Source: an uncultured Eubacteriales bacterium (lineage in GTDB: Bacteria > Bacillota > Clostridia > Oscillospirales > Oscillospiraceae). Taken from it: a stretch of DNA of 24,215 bases. Positions 15,007 through 22,697 of the stretch are shown here, one piece after another; position 1 is the first letter of the stretch, and each line of letters starts with the position of its first letter. The stretch lies in the NCBI GenBank assembly GCA_900555735.1, contig USMI01000014.1:1-24215 (forward strand). Reading direction: 5' to 3'. The notes beneath the pieces were generated by a model, which worked only from the letters and a program-made list of their open reading frames with translations, was not told the origin of the DNA and did no database searches. The position numbers were made by a program, and so were the translations under genes.

Positions 15007-15570
15007 TCAAAGCTGGGCAAGGGCTTCCTGTGTGTCCACATCCCGCAGCTCATCGGCGGGCACCTCGTACAGCAGGAGGTCGGATTCATGCCGGCGGATG
15101 ACCACGTTGCCGCCCCGGTCGCCTTCAATCTTCAGAAGCTCCGGGAAAAAACGGGCAGGGAAGATGCAGGGATTGCCCCGCTGGCCGCCGTGGCCAAGGC
15201 CCACGATGTGGCCGGGATTGCAGCCGTAGAAGTCGATCAGACGGGTCACGCTCTCCCGCCGCAGCAGCGGCTGATCGGCCACCTGAAAGAGCAGCGCGTC
15301 ACAGTCGCCCAGCGCCTGGACGCCCAGATGGATGGTGTGGCTCTGGCCGTACTCCGGATGACTGTTGACGATCGGTGTAAAGTTAAATTCCTTTGCGAGC
15401 GCCACCACCTCCGGATATTGAGTCACCACCACAGTGGCGGACAGCTTGTCCGCGGGGACAGCCTCCAGCGCATGACGGATCAGGCTCTTGCCCTGCCACT
15501 GCTGAGCCAGCTTGTTGCCGCCGAAGCGGGAACCCATTCCGGCGGCCATCACGACGCAGCCGATACGCAT
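15007..15570 (-). CDS. mocA: MocA/YgfJ-type molybdenum cofactor cytidylyltransferase
   Basis: This is a 187-residue nucleotidyltransferase of the MobA-like NTP-transferase fold. MocA transfers CMP to molybdopterin to make the cytosine-dinucleotide cofactor of the xanthine dehydrogenase family; the YgfJ subgroup is associated with selenium-dependent hydroxylases. Evidence is the nucleotide-binding N-terminus MAAGMGSRFGGNKL (8-21), HPEYGQSHTIHLG (71-83), ADQPLL with the metal-binding Asp99 (98-103), and GQRGNPCIFP (129-138). I use ATG 15570, which has GAGG eight bases upstream; the GTG at 15579 lies within that ribosome binding site. A strong promoter (TTGACA-N18-TATACT) lies about 40 bases upstream. 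Its place between two molybdenum hydroxylase units supports the assignment. MobA, which makes the GMP form, is less likely in this context. Confidence 0.88.
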   Translation of the reverse strand: MRIGCVVMAAGMGSRFGGNKLAQQWQGKSLIRHALEAVPADKLSATVVVTQYPEVVALAKEFNFTPIVNSHPEYGQSHTIHLGVQALGDCDALLFQVADQPLLRRESVTRLIDFYGCNPGHIVGLGHGGQRGNPCIFPARFFPELLKIEGDRGGNVVIRRHESDLLLYEVPADELRDVDTQEALAQL

Positions 15571-15587
15571 ATACAGCACCTCACTTG

Positions 15588-15637
15588 CCAGATGATATCT
15601 GGTAGCTAGTATACCCAGTTTTTTGAAAATGTGTCAA
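15588..15637 (-). promoter_or_regulatory. mocA promoter with palindrome in the 5' leader
   Basis: On the minus strand, TTGACA (15637-15632) and TATACT (15613-15608) are separated by 18 bases, a near-consensus vegetative promoter. Just downstream, CCAGAT-GAT-ATCTGG (15588-15602) is a perfect 6-base inverted repeat near the expected transcription start, and TACCAG / CTGGGTA overlaps the -10 as an imperfect repeat. These could be operator sites. Confidence 0.7.
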
Positions 15638-15678
15638 CAAAAAGTTGGATATTCTCCAATTAAAATAACGCAAACCAC

Positions 15679-15716
15679 TTTTCATACAGGTGCGATTGTG
15701 CTATGATTAGCACAAT
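15679..15716 (+). promoter_or_regulatory. xdhA promoter with a perfect palindrome on the -10
   Basis: An extended -10, TGC-TATGAT (15699-15707), is preceded at 17 bases by TTTTCA (15679-15684). A perfect 9-base inverted repeat, ATTGTGCTA-TGAT-TAGCACAAT (15695-15716), is centred on this -10, an arrangement expected for a repressor operator. Transcription from about 15714 would leave a leader of about 90 bases before xdhA. Confidence 0.7.
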
Positions 15717-15803
15717 AAATGCTTGCCATAACCAGCGTAGATAACTGCCGTTTCTCCTTTTGCAGAGTGCGGTTTCAAGTCAGATATCGAGGAGGAAAAC
15801 CAT

Positions 15804-18098
15804 ATGGGTGAAGTCGGAAGAAGCCAAGTCCGTGTGGACGCCTATGACAAGGCGACAGGCCGGACGAAATACTATGAGGATCAGATGCCGCAGGACGCCC
15901 TGTACGTCCGCATCAAGCACGCGGAGATCGCCCATGGCTTTGTCAAGTCGGTGGACACCAGCGCCGCTGAGGCCATCGACGGCGTAGTGAAGGTATTGAC
16001 CTGCTTTGACGTGCCGGATATCACCTTCCCCACGGCGGGCCATCCTTGGTCCATGGATCCCGGCCATCAGGACGTGGCGGACCGCCACCTGCTGAATCAG
16101 CATGTGCGCTATTGGGGCGACGATGTTGCAGTGGTCATTGCTGAGAATGAGGTAGCCGCCATGCAGGGCGTCCGCGCCCTGAAGGTGGAGTACGAAGAAT
16201 TACCCTTCGTGCTGGACGTGCAGAAGGCCATGGAGGAGGGCGCGCCCCAGCTTCATGAGAAGTTCCCCCACAACATCCTCAAGCATACCGACATGAAGAA
16301 GGGCGACTATCGCTCCGCCATTCAGGAGCCGGGCCTTATCAAGGTGGAGGGCTGGTACGATACCCCCACCGTGCAGCACTGCCATATCGAGAATCACGGC
16401 TGCTTCGCCTATGAGGAGAACGGCCGCATCGTGGTGATCTCCTCCACTCAGATCCCTCATATCATCCGCCGCATCGTGGGACAGGCTCTGGGCCGTCCTT
16501 GGGCGGATATCCGGGTGGTCAAGCCCTATATCGGCGGCGGCTTCGGCAATAAACAGGACGCGCTGTATGAGCCCCTGTGCGCATGGTGCACTACGCAGGT
16601 GGGCGGACGCACTGTCCGTATCGACTGCTCCCGCGAGGAGACCTTCGTCTCCAACCGCGTGCGCCACGCCATCCGCTTCCACATTGTGTCGTGGCTGCGG
16701 AAGGACGGCACGTTTGCCGCCCGCAAGGTGGAGTGCTTCTCCAATCAGGGCGCTTACGCCTCCCATGGCCACTCCATCGTGGCAAAGGCCATGGGCTCCT
16801 TCCCCCAGCACTATCCCTGCGACAACATGGAGTGTGATGCATGGACGGTGTTCACCAACCGTCCCGCCGCAGGCGCTATGCGCGGCTACGGTATGCCGCA
16901 GGCGTCCTTTGCCGACGAGGCCAACGTGGACGAGTGCGCCAAGGCTGTGGGGATGGATCCGCTGGCCTTCCGTATGCAGAATATCATGCCTCAGGGCTAT
17001 GAGGACGGTTTCAGCCACAACGTCAACTACTACGACTCTTTCCGGGAATGTCTTGAGGTGGGCCGCAAGTACATGGATTACGACCGCAAGGTGGCCGAGT
17101 ATGCCAAGGATACCGGCCCCATCCGCCGCGGCATCGGTGTGGCGACCTTCTGGTATAACACCGCCGTGTATCCCATCTCTCTGGAGACCAGCTCCAACCG
17201 CATGCTGCTGAATCTGGACGGCACTGTCACCATGCAGTGCGGCGAGACGGAAATCGGTCAGGGCGCTGACACCGCCTACTCCCAGATGACCGCCGATGTG
17301 GTAGGTCTGAAAAGCTATAAGGACGTGCATGTGGTGTCCTGTCAGGATACGGATATCACGCCCACCGGTCTGGGTGCCTACGCCAGCCGCCAGACCTATG
17401 TGGCGGGCTTCTCCATCCGCAAGACCGGCCTGCTGCTGAAAGAGAAAATTCTGGCTTATGCCCAGAAGGCCACCCGGCAGGCAACTTATAACATGGACAT
17501 CGTGGACGGCAATATCGTCCGCAATACCGACGGCAAGGTGCTCATGTCCCTCAGCGAACTGGCCATGACCGCCCAGTATAACCCCAACGATTCCGAGCAT
17601 ATTACGGCGGAGAGCACCTATACCATCCAGAACAACGCTTATTCCTTCGGCTGCACCTTCGCGGATATCGAGGTGGATATCCCCATGTGTAAGGTGACGC
17701 TGAAGAACATCATCAACGTCCACGACTGCGGCAAGCTCATCAACCCTGCGTTGGCGGAGGCTCAGGTCCACGGAGGTATGTCCATGGCTATCGGCTACGG
17801 CATGGGCGAGCAGCTGCTGTTCGACGAAAAGACCGGCAAGCCCCTGAACAACAACCTGCTGGACTACAAGCTGTCCACCATCATGGATCACCCCCATCTG
17901 GAGGCCCAGTTCGTGGAGAACGCCGAACCCACCTCTGCCTTCGGCACCAAGGCGCTGGGCGAACCGCCGGCCTGCTCCGGCGCGCCCGCTATCCGTAACG
18001 CCATCCTCAACGCCACCGGCGTCGCCATCGACCAAAGTCCCATGAACGCCCACATCCTCTTCAAGCGGTTCAGTGAAGAGGGCCTGATCCAAGACTAA
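15804..18098 (+). CDS. xdhA: Xanthine dehydrogenase-type molybdopterin-binding subunit
   Basis: This is the large catalytic subunit of a three-subunit molybdenum hydroxylase. The 764 residues have the family landmarks: YIGGGFGNKQD (242-252), SREET with Glu279, which I align to the substrate-binding Glu of bovine xanthine oxidase, RPAAGAMRGYGMPQ (353-366), IGQGADT (484-490), and ALGEPP with the putative catalytic Glu720. It has no iron-sulphur domains of its own. Size and the gene order Mo-FAD-FeS match E. coli xdhABC. ATG 15804 follows GAGGAGG (15789-15795). xdhB begins 15 bases after the stop. The nearby mocA gene suggests a cytosine-dinucleotide cofactor. Xanthine or another purine is the likely substrate by family, but related enzymes act on other N-heterocycles and aldehydes. 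Confidence 0.9.
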   Translation: MGEVGRSQVRVDAYDKATGRTKYYEDQMPQDALYVRIKHAEIAHGFVKSVDTSAAEAIDGVVKVLTCFDVPDITFPTAGHPWSMDPGHQDVADRHLLNQHVRYWGDDVAVVIAENEVAAMQGVRALKVEYEELPFVLDVQKAMEEGAPQLHEKFPHNILKHTDMKKGDYRSAIQEPGLIKVEGWYDTPTVQHCHIENHGCFAYEENGRIVVISSTQIPHIIRRIVGQALGRPWADIRVVKPYIGGGFGNKQDALYEPLCAWCTTQVGGRTVRIDCSREETFVSNRVRHAIRFHIVSWLRKDGTFAARKVECFSNQGAYASHGHSIVAKAMGSFPQHYPCDNMECDAWTVFTNRPAAGAMRGYGMPQASFADEANVDECAKAVGMDPLAFRMQNIMPQGYEDGFSHNVNYYDSFRECLEVGRKYMDYDRKVAEYAKDTGPIRRGIGVATFWYNTAVYPISLETSSNRMLLNLDGTVTMQCGETEIGQGADTAYSQMTADVVGLKSYKDVHVVSCQDTDITPTGLGAYASRQTYVAGFSIRKTGLLLKEKILAYAQKATRQATYNMDIVDGNIVRNTDGKVLMSLSELAMTAQYNPNDSEHITAESTYTIQNNAYSFGCTFADIEVDIPMCKVTLKNIINVHDCGKLINPALAEAQVHGGMSMAIGYGMGEQLLFDEKTGKPLNNNLLDYKLSTIMDHPHLEAQFVENAEPTSAFGTKALGEPPACSGAPAIRNAILNATGVAIDQSPMNAHILFKRFSEEGLIQD

Positions 18099-18112
18099 GG
18101 AGGTACGCAGCA

Positions 18113-19000
18113 ATGTATGATATGTTAGCGCTTTACGAGGCGAAAGACGTACAGGATGCCGTGCGCCTTCGTCTGGAGCATCCTGAGGCCCAGATCATCG
18201 CCGGCGGCACCGACGTGCTGGTGCAGATGCGTGAGGGCAAGCGGGCCGGTAAGGCTCTGATCTCCATTCAGAAGTGCGACGAGATGCGGGGCATCTCCAT
18301 CGACGAGGAGGAGAACATCCGCATCGGCAGTCTGACCAGCTTCACCCACATCACCAACGACCCCATCATCCAGAAGTACATCAATGTGCTGGGCGAGGCG
18401 GTGGACATGGTGGGCGGCCCTCAGATCCGCAACGCCGGTACCATCGGCGGCAACACCTGCAACGGCGTCACCTCCGCCGACTCCTCCTCAACGCTCCACG
18501 CGTGGGAGGCCATCGTGGAGATCACCGGCAAAAACGGCGTCCGCTGTATCCCCATCAAGGAGTTCTATCTCAAGGCCGGTACCGTGGATCTGAAAATCGA
18601 GGACGGCGAGATCCAGACCGCCATCCTGATCCCCAAGGCCAGCTATGACCGCACCTGGGGCCACTATATCAAGTACGCCATGCGCAACGCCATGGACATC
18701 GCCACGCTGGGCACCTCCGTCAACGCCCGGCTCAGCCCGGACGGAAAGACCTTCGAGCGGGTGCGTATCGCCTTCGGCGTGGCGGGCCCCGTCCCCATGC
18801 GGGCCACCACGGCGGAGGAATTCATCAACAGCAAGGCCGTGACGCTGGAAAATATCGAGGAATTCGGCCGCAAGGTGCTGGAGGACATCAACCCCCGTGA
18901 CTCCTGGCGTGCCAGCAAGGCGTTCCGCAGCCACATCGCTGTGGAGAGTGCCAAGCGCTGCCTGATCGAATCCGTGAAGCTGGCGGGAGGTGAGCTGTAA
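18113..19000 (+). CDS. xdhB: Xanthine dehydrogenase-type FAD-binding subunit
   Basis: This is a 295-residue medium subunit that passes electrons from the iron-sulphur clusters through FAD to an acceptor such as NAD+. The two flavin-binding motifs are clear: IIAGGTDVLVQ (28-38) and QIRNAGTIGGN (104-114), followed by a C-terminal domain of the CO dehydrogenase flavoprotein type (FGVAGPVPMRA). The length matches E. coli XdhB. AAGGAGG (18097-18103) overlaps the xdhA stop and leads ATG 18113; the stop shares one base with the xdhC start (TAATG), indicating translational coupling. It is the only FAD subunit in the island and might also serve the fused hydroxylase encoded upstream; that is inference. 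Confidence 0.93.
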   Translation: MYDMLALYEAKDVQDAVRLRLEHPEAQIIAGGTDVLVQMREGKRAGKALISIQKCDEMRGISIDEEENIRIGSLTSFTHITNDPIIQKYINVLGEAVDMVGGPQIRNAGTIGGNTCNGVTSADSSSTLHAWEAIVEITGKNGVRCIPIKEFYLKAGTVDLKIEDGEIQTAILIPKASYDRTWGHYIKYAMRNAMDIATLGTSVNARLSPDGKTFERVRIAFGVAGPVPMRATTAEEFINSKAVTLENIEEFGRKVLEDINPRDSWRASKAFRSHIAVESAKRCLIESVKLAGGEL

Positions 19001-19512
19001 TGGCAAAGAAACAGTATGCGTTGGTGACCTGCTGGATCAACGGCAAGGAAGTGGAGCAGATGGTGGACGTCCGCGCGTCCCTGACCGATATGCTCCGCAA
19101 CGATTTCCGCCTGACTTCTGTGAAGAAGGGCTGCGAGGTGGGCGAGTGCGGGGCCTGCAACGTGCTGATCGACGGCGAGTGCTTCAACTCCTGCCTGTAT
19201 CTGGCGGTGTGGGCCGAGGGCAAGCACATCACCACGCTGGAGGGTCTCACCGGCCCTAATGGCGAGCTGAGCGATATCCAGCAGGCATTTATGGATGAGA
19301 CCGCCATCCAGTGCGGCTTCTGCATCCCCGGCTTCATCATGACCGCCGCCGAGATTCTGGACCGCAAGGTGTACTACACCGACGACGAACTGCGCAAGCT
19401 TCTCAGCGGCCACCTGTGCCGCTGCACCGGCTATGAGAATATCTTCAAGGCGGTGAAAAAGACCATGCTGCGCCGTCTCGGCATGCTGGACGATCCCTTC
19501 CTGAACACCTGA
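19000..19512 (+). CDS. xdhC: Xanthine dehydrogenase-type [2Fe-2S] subunit
   Basis: This is a 170-residue small subunit carrying two [2Fe-2S] clusters that connect the Mo centre with FAD. The plant-ferredoxin-type cluster has Cys45, 50, 53 and 65 (CEVGECGAC..C), and the second has Cys105, 108, 140 and 142 (QCGFC..CRC), all eight ligands present. ATG 19000 overlaps the xdhB stop and has GGGAGG at 18985-18990. A strong hairpin follows the stop. The name follows the E. coli xdhABC convention; it is not the XdhC/CoxI cofactor-insertion protein that shares the symbol in other bacteria. Confidence 0.93.
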   Translation: MAKKQYALVTCWINGKEVEQMVDVRASLTDMLRNDFRLTSVKKGCEVGECGACNVLIDGECFNSCLYLAVWAEGKHITTLEGLTGPNGELSDIQQAFMDETAIQCGFCIPGFIMTAAEILDRKVYYTDDELRKLLSGHLCRCTGYENIFKAVKKTMLRRLGMLDDPFLNT

Positions 19513-19524
19513 GATGTCTATACA

Positions 19525-19554
19525 AAGAAAGCCACCCGAGAGGGTGGCTTTCTT
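19525..19554. terminator. Bidirectional terminator between xdhC and the TetR gene
   Basis: A perfect 13-base-pair stem AAGAAAGCCACCC / GGGTGGCTTTCTT (19525-19537, 19542-19554) is closed by a GAGA tetraloop of the stable GNRA type. Its T-rich lower arm, TTTCTT, serves either strand, so it can end both the xdhABC transcript and the convergent regulator transcript. Confidence 0.85.
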
Positions 19555-19570
19555 GCATATAAGATGTATT

Positions 19571-20140
19571 TTATTTCAGCACGCCGACGCCGTTCATGAT
19601 GATCCTTCCGGCCAGCTGCGCCATTTCCTCAGGCGTCTCCTTTGCGCCATCGTTAAGCCATGTCAGAGCAAGATTCAGGTTGCCGGAGACAATAAAGGCG
19701 CAGAAATGCTCCAGCCTCTCCTGATCGTTGGGGTAGAAGCGGGAGAGGAAGCCATACAGGAAGTCGTCATGCAGAATATGACAGATCCGCTGGCGATAGG
19801 CAATATCACCGTTCGGCCCCAGCAGCACGCGACAGAGATCCGCATTGTCCAGCACAAACACATATAGGTCTGTCAGGAACGGGTAGGAGCTGATCTCGGT
19901 ATTGTTGGCATGCTGACGGCACATTTCGGAAAGGCGCTGAGCCATTTCGTCCTCCAGCCGCTGCAAGAGGTCGGATACATCCTTATAATGGATATAGAAC
20001 GTGCCGCGGTTGATATCCGCGCGCTCTGCCAACTCACGGACAGAGATTTGCTTCTGCGTTTTTTCGCTCATCAGATCCATCAGCGCAAGGCGAAGCTGCT
20101 TTTTTGTTTTCTTGACCCGGCGATCCACGTTTTCTTCCAT
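19571..20140 (-). CDS. TetR/AcrR-family transcriptional regulator
   Basis: This is a 189-residue regulator with an N-terminal TetR helix-turn-helix (about 32-52; ISVRELAERADINRGTFYIHY) and an all-helical ligand-binding C-terminal domain resembling the TetR_C_8-like group often seen in Firmicutes. I chose ATG 20140, ten bases after GGAAGGG; the GTG at 20149 is almost on that site. A perfect TATAAT on the minus strand (20195-20190) marks a probable promoter, though its -35 is weak. It converges on xdhABC and diverges from spoIVA. It is the nearest candidate to bind the palindrome at the xdhA promoter, but its target is unknown; autoregulation or control of genes outside the window is equally possible. 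Confidence 0.9.
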   Translation of the reverse strand: MEENVDRRVKKTKKQLRLALMDLMSEKTQKQISVRELAERADINRGTFYIHYKDVSDLLQRLEDEMAQRLSEMCRQHANNTEISSYPFLTDLYVFVLDNADLCRVLLGPNGDIAYRQRICHILHDDFLYGFLSRFYPNDQERLEHFCAFIVSGNLNLALTWLNDGAKETPEEMAQLAGRIIMNGVGVLK

Positions 20141-20234
20141 CGTATTCACCCTTCCGCGAAAAAAGTCAGATAATGGGAATTATATTTTTATTATACTACC
20201 ACATTTCACCGCCACTGTTCAACAATTTATTCAC

Positions 20235-20262
20235 ATATTATTTAAAAATTTTTGCATACGAA
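20235..20262 (+). promoter_or_regulatory. Probable sigma-E sporulation promoter of spoIVA
   Basis: ATATT (20235-20239) and CATACGAA (20255-20262) are separated by 15 bases. This closely fits the mother-cell sigma-E consensus (ATATT, about 14 bases, CATACAAT), and spoIVA is a sigma-E gene in Bacillus subtilis. The sequence is AT-rich and no sigma-A-like pair fits better. Confidence 0.65.
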
Positions 20263-20313
20263 AAGACAAGACCACATAGACATGAAGTAAAAACAGCAGC
20301 GGAGGAAGATACC

Positions 20314-21795
20314 ATGAATCAATCCACATGCATTTATCAGGATATGGCAGCGCGAACCCAGAACAGCATCTATATCGGCGTGGTAGGCCCGGTCAGAACC
20401 GGAAAGTCCACCTTTATCAAGCGCTTTATGGAAACACAGGTGATCCCGCATATCAGCGACGTATACCGTCGTGACCGTGCCAGGGACGAACTGCCCCAAA
20501 GCGGCTCCGGACGCACCATCATGACCGCTGAGCCGAAATTTGTACCGGAGGAGGCGGTGGAGGTACACCTTGACGAGGGGGTCAGCTTCTCGGTGCGGCT
20601 TATTGACTGCGTAGGCTATATGGTCCCCGGTGCGGTAGGCCAGTTCGAGGATCTGGCGCCCCGTATGGTCATGACCCCGTGGTACGATTATGAGATACCC
20701 ATGACGGAGGCCGCGGAGATCGGTACCCGGAAGGTCATCGCGGATCACTCCACCGTGGGGATCGTGATGACCACAGACGGTACGATAACCGATATTCCCC
20801 GGCAGGATTATGAGGAGGCCGAGGCTCGCGTGATCCGCAAATTGCAGGAGATCGGCAAGCCCTTTGTGGTGCTGCTGAACTCCGCTGATCCGGAAGGGGA
20901 GACGGCCTGCCGCATTGCCGGAGAGATCGACCAGCGCTACGGTGTAAAGTGTATCCCCATTAACTGCCTGACGCTCGACGAGCAGCGGATCAGCGATCTG
21001 ATGCAGAGTTTGCTGTTTGAGTTCCCCTTGCAGGAGCTTGCGCTTTACCTGCCCAGCTGGGTAGAGACGCTGCCGCTGGAACATCCCATCAAGAGCAGCG
21101 TATATCAGACGGTGCGGGAAAAGGCGCGGGAGCTGCACCATATCCGGGAGCTTGACGGTGCGCTGAAGGGCATGTGTACCTGCGATGTCATCGAGAATGC
21201 CGCCATCAGCAGCATTGATCTCGGCACCGGCACGGCACAGGCGGAGCTGCAGGTGCCGCGCAAGCTGTTCTACGATACTCTGAGCCAGCGCTCCGGCCTG
21301 ACGGTGACGGATGACGGCGACCTGATGCAGCTGCTGACGCAGCTGGGCGCGGCAAAGCAGGAGTACGACAAGGTGGCGGATGCACTGCGCTCGGCGCGGG
21401 AAACCGGCTACGGCATCGTCATGCCCAGCGTAGAGGAGCTGAATCTGGAGGACCCCGAGATCGTCCGGCAGGGGGGACGCTACGGCGTGCGGATGAAGGC
21501 CAGCGCGCCGTCCATCCACATGATCCGGGCGGATATCGAGACCACAGTCTCGCCCATCGTGGGCAACGAGAAGCAGTCGGAGGATATGGTGAACTACCTT
21601 CTGCAGGAGTTTGAAGGGGACACCAGCAAGATCTGGAACTCCAACATCTTTGGCCGCAGCTTCCATGAGATCGTCGGAGAGGACCTGCAGGCCAAGCTGA
21701 AGCGTATGCCGGAGGATGCGCAGGGCAAGCTGCGGCAGGCGCTGGAGCGTATCATCAACGAGGGCGGCGGCGGACTGATCTGCATTATTCTGTAA
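20314..21795 (+). CDS. spoIVA: Stage IV sporulation protein A, spore coat base ATPase
   Basis: SpoIVA polymerises by ATP hydrolysis on the outer forespore membrane and forms the platform for coat assembly. The 493 residues match the B. subtilis length (about 492). They contain Walker A GPVRTGKS (25-32, Lys31), SGRTIMTAEP carrying candidate sensor threonines (68, 71), Walker B-like LIDCVGY (Asp98) and the conserved C-terminus GGGGLICIIL. The start is ATG 20314 with GGAGGAAG (20301-20308) upstream; the longer frame from 20173 runs into the AT-rich promoter and encodes an unrelated leader. A sigma-E-like promoter lies about 50 bases upstream. This gene shows that the organism belongs to a spore-forming lineage. 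Confidence 0.97.
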   Translation: MNQSTCIYQDMAARTQNSIYIGVVGPVRTGKSTFIKRFMETQVIPHISDVYRRDRARDELPQSGSGRTIMTAEPKFVPEEAVEVHLDEGVSFSVRLIDCVGYMVPGAVGQFEDLAPRMVMTPWYDYEIPMTEAAEIGTRKVIADHSTVGIVMTTDGTITDIPRQDYEEAEARVIRKLQEIGKPFVVLLNSADPEGETACRIAGEIDQRYGVKCIPINCLTLDEQRISDLMQSLLFEFPLQELALYLPSWVETLPLEHPIKSSVYQTVREKARELHHIRELDGALKGMCTCDVIENAAISSIDLGTGTAQAELQVPRKLFYDTLSQRSGLTVTDDGDLMQLLTQLGAAKQEYDKVADALRSARETGYGIVMPSVEELNLEDPEIVRQGGRYGVRMKASAPSIHMIRADIETTVSPIVGNEKQSEDMVNYLLQEFEGDTSKIWNSNIFGRSFHEIVGEDLQAKLKRMPEDAQGKLRQALERIINEGGGGLICIIL

Positions 21796-21822
21796 CGGTG
21801 AGTGGCCGCTGCGTCTTTTCCC

Positions 21823-21851
21823 TTGCTATCTCGTGCCAGATGTGCTATGCT
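21823..21851 (+). promoter_or_regulatory. coaX promoter
   Basis: TTGCTA (21823-21828), a 17-base spacer and the extended -10 TGC-TATGCT (21843-21851) form a plausible vegetative promoter in the 85-base gap after spoIVA. It would let coaX be expressed independently of sporulation. Confidence 0.6.
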
Positions 21852-21880
21852 AGACGGGAGAAAACAGGGAGGGGTGCACC

Positions 21881-22654
21881 ATGCTGCTGGCCATTGATAT
21901 CGGCAATTCCAATATTTCCGTCGGACTTTTCAGCCGTGAAAAGAAGCTGCATTTTCTGGCATCCATTGATACGGACAGCCGAAAAACGGCGGATCAAATC
22001 AGCATTGATCTGATGAATATTTTTTCGCTGTACGGCTACGATCTGAAAGACGTGTCCGGCGCGATCTTTTCCAGCGTGGTGCCGCCCATCAACTTCATGA
22101 TGGAAAAGGCGCTGACTCGTCTGCTGGGCAAGCCGCCCATGATCGTCGGCCCCGGCGTGAAAACGGGACTGAACATCCGTATGGAGATCCATAACCAGCT
22201 GGGCGCCGATCTGGTGGCGGACGCGGTGGCGGCACTGGAGAAATATCCGGCTCCCATCATCGTTATCGATATGGGAACGGCCACCACGATTTCCTACATC
22301 TCCGCCAAGCACGCTTATGAAGGCGGGCTGATGTTCCCCGGTGTGCGGCTGTCTCTGGATGCGCTGTCCAATCACGCCGCACAGCTGTCTGATATCTCCC
22401 TGCAATATCCCAAGAACCTTATCGGCAAGAATACCGAGGATTGTATGCGCAATGGCATCGTCTATGGCACCGCCGGTATGCTGGATGGCATCATCGACCG
22501 CATCAGGGAGACCATCCCCGGCGAAACGCCCACCATTGTGGCCACCGGCAGCAACGCGCCGGTCATCGTCCGATACTGCCGCAATAAGGTGCTGTACGAC
22601 AAATACCTGCTGATGGAGGGCCTGTGGGCCATCTATCACAAGAACCGGTCATAA
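21881..22654 (+). CDS. coaX: Type III pantothenate kinase
   Basis: CoaX phosphorylates pantothenate, the first step of coenzyme A synthesis. The 257-residue protein belongs to the acetate/sugar kinase-like ASKHA fold: phosphate-binding DIGNSN (6-11), SSVVPP (64-69), GADLVADAVA (108-117) with a catalytic-type Asp, and IDMGTATT (129-136). ATG 21881 follows a GGGAGGGG ribosome binding site. It follows spoIVA in the same direction but has its own promoter. Its TAA stop (22652-22654) forms the first bases of the terminator A-run. Type III enzymes are not subject to CoA feedback in characterised cases. No biotin ligase or birA-like regulator is adjacent. Confidence 0.95.
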   Translation: MLLAIDIGNSNISVGLFSREKKLHFLASIDTDSRKTADQISIDLMNIFSLYGYDLKDVSGAIFSSVVPPINFMMEKALTRLLGKPPMIVGPGVKTGLNIRMEIHNQLGADLVADAVAALEKYPAPIIVIDMGTATTISYISAKHAYEGGLMFPGVRLSLDALSNHAAQLSDISLQYPKNLIGKNTEDCMRNGIVYGTAGMLDGIIDRIRETIPGETPTIVATGSNAPVIVRYCRNKVLYDKYLLMEGLWAIYHKNRS

Positions 22655-22690
22655 AAAAAGTCTCAGGCTTGCCGCCTGAGACTTTTTTTT
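22653..22690. terminator. Bidirectional terminator between coaX and pfk
   Basis: The stem AGTCTCAGGC / GCCTGAGACT (22659-22668, 22674-22683) with a TTGCC loop is flanked by seven A on the left and eight T on the right. It can end coaX on plus and the phosphofructokinase gene on minus. Confidence 0.93.
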
Positions 22691-22697
22691 GGTAAAC

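Noticed and set aside
15717..15803. Riboswitch (molybdenum cofactor or purine type) in the xdhA leader
   Set aside because: The leader of about 87 bases is too short for the molybdenum-cofactor RNA, and I could not find the conserved purine-riboswitch core or a convincing multi-stem fold.
16200..18113. 637-codon minus-strand frame opposite xdhA
   Set aside because: It mirrors xdhA codons, is His- and Gly-rich, and has no family motif or sensible start; it is a shadow of the real gene.
12366..19512. Selenocysteine (in-frame TGA) in the hydroxylases
   Set aside because: All three catalytic and iron-sulphur frames are open with normal Cys ligands; selenium use in this family is through a labile ligand and needs no recoded codon.
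20173..20313. Longer N-terminus for SpoIVA
   Set aside because: The extra 47 residues are encoded by the AT-rich promoter region, lack a ribosome binding site and make the protein longer than its family; ATG 20314 has a strong site.
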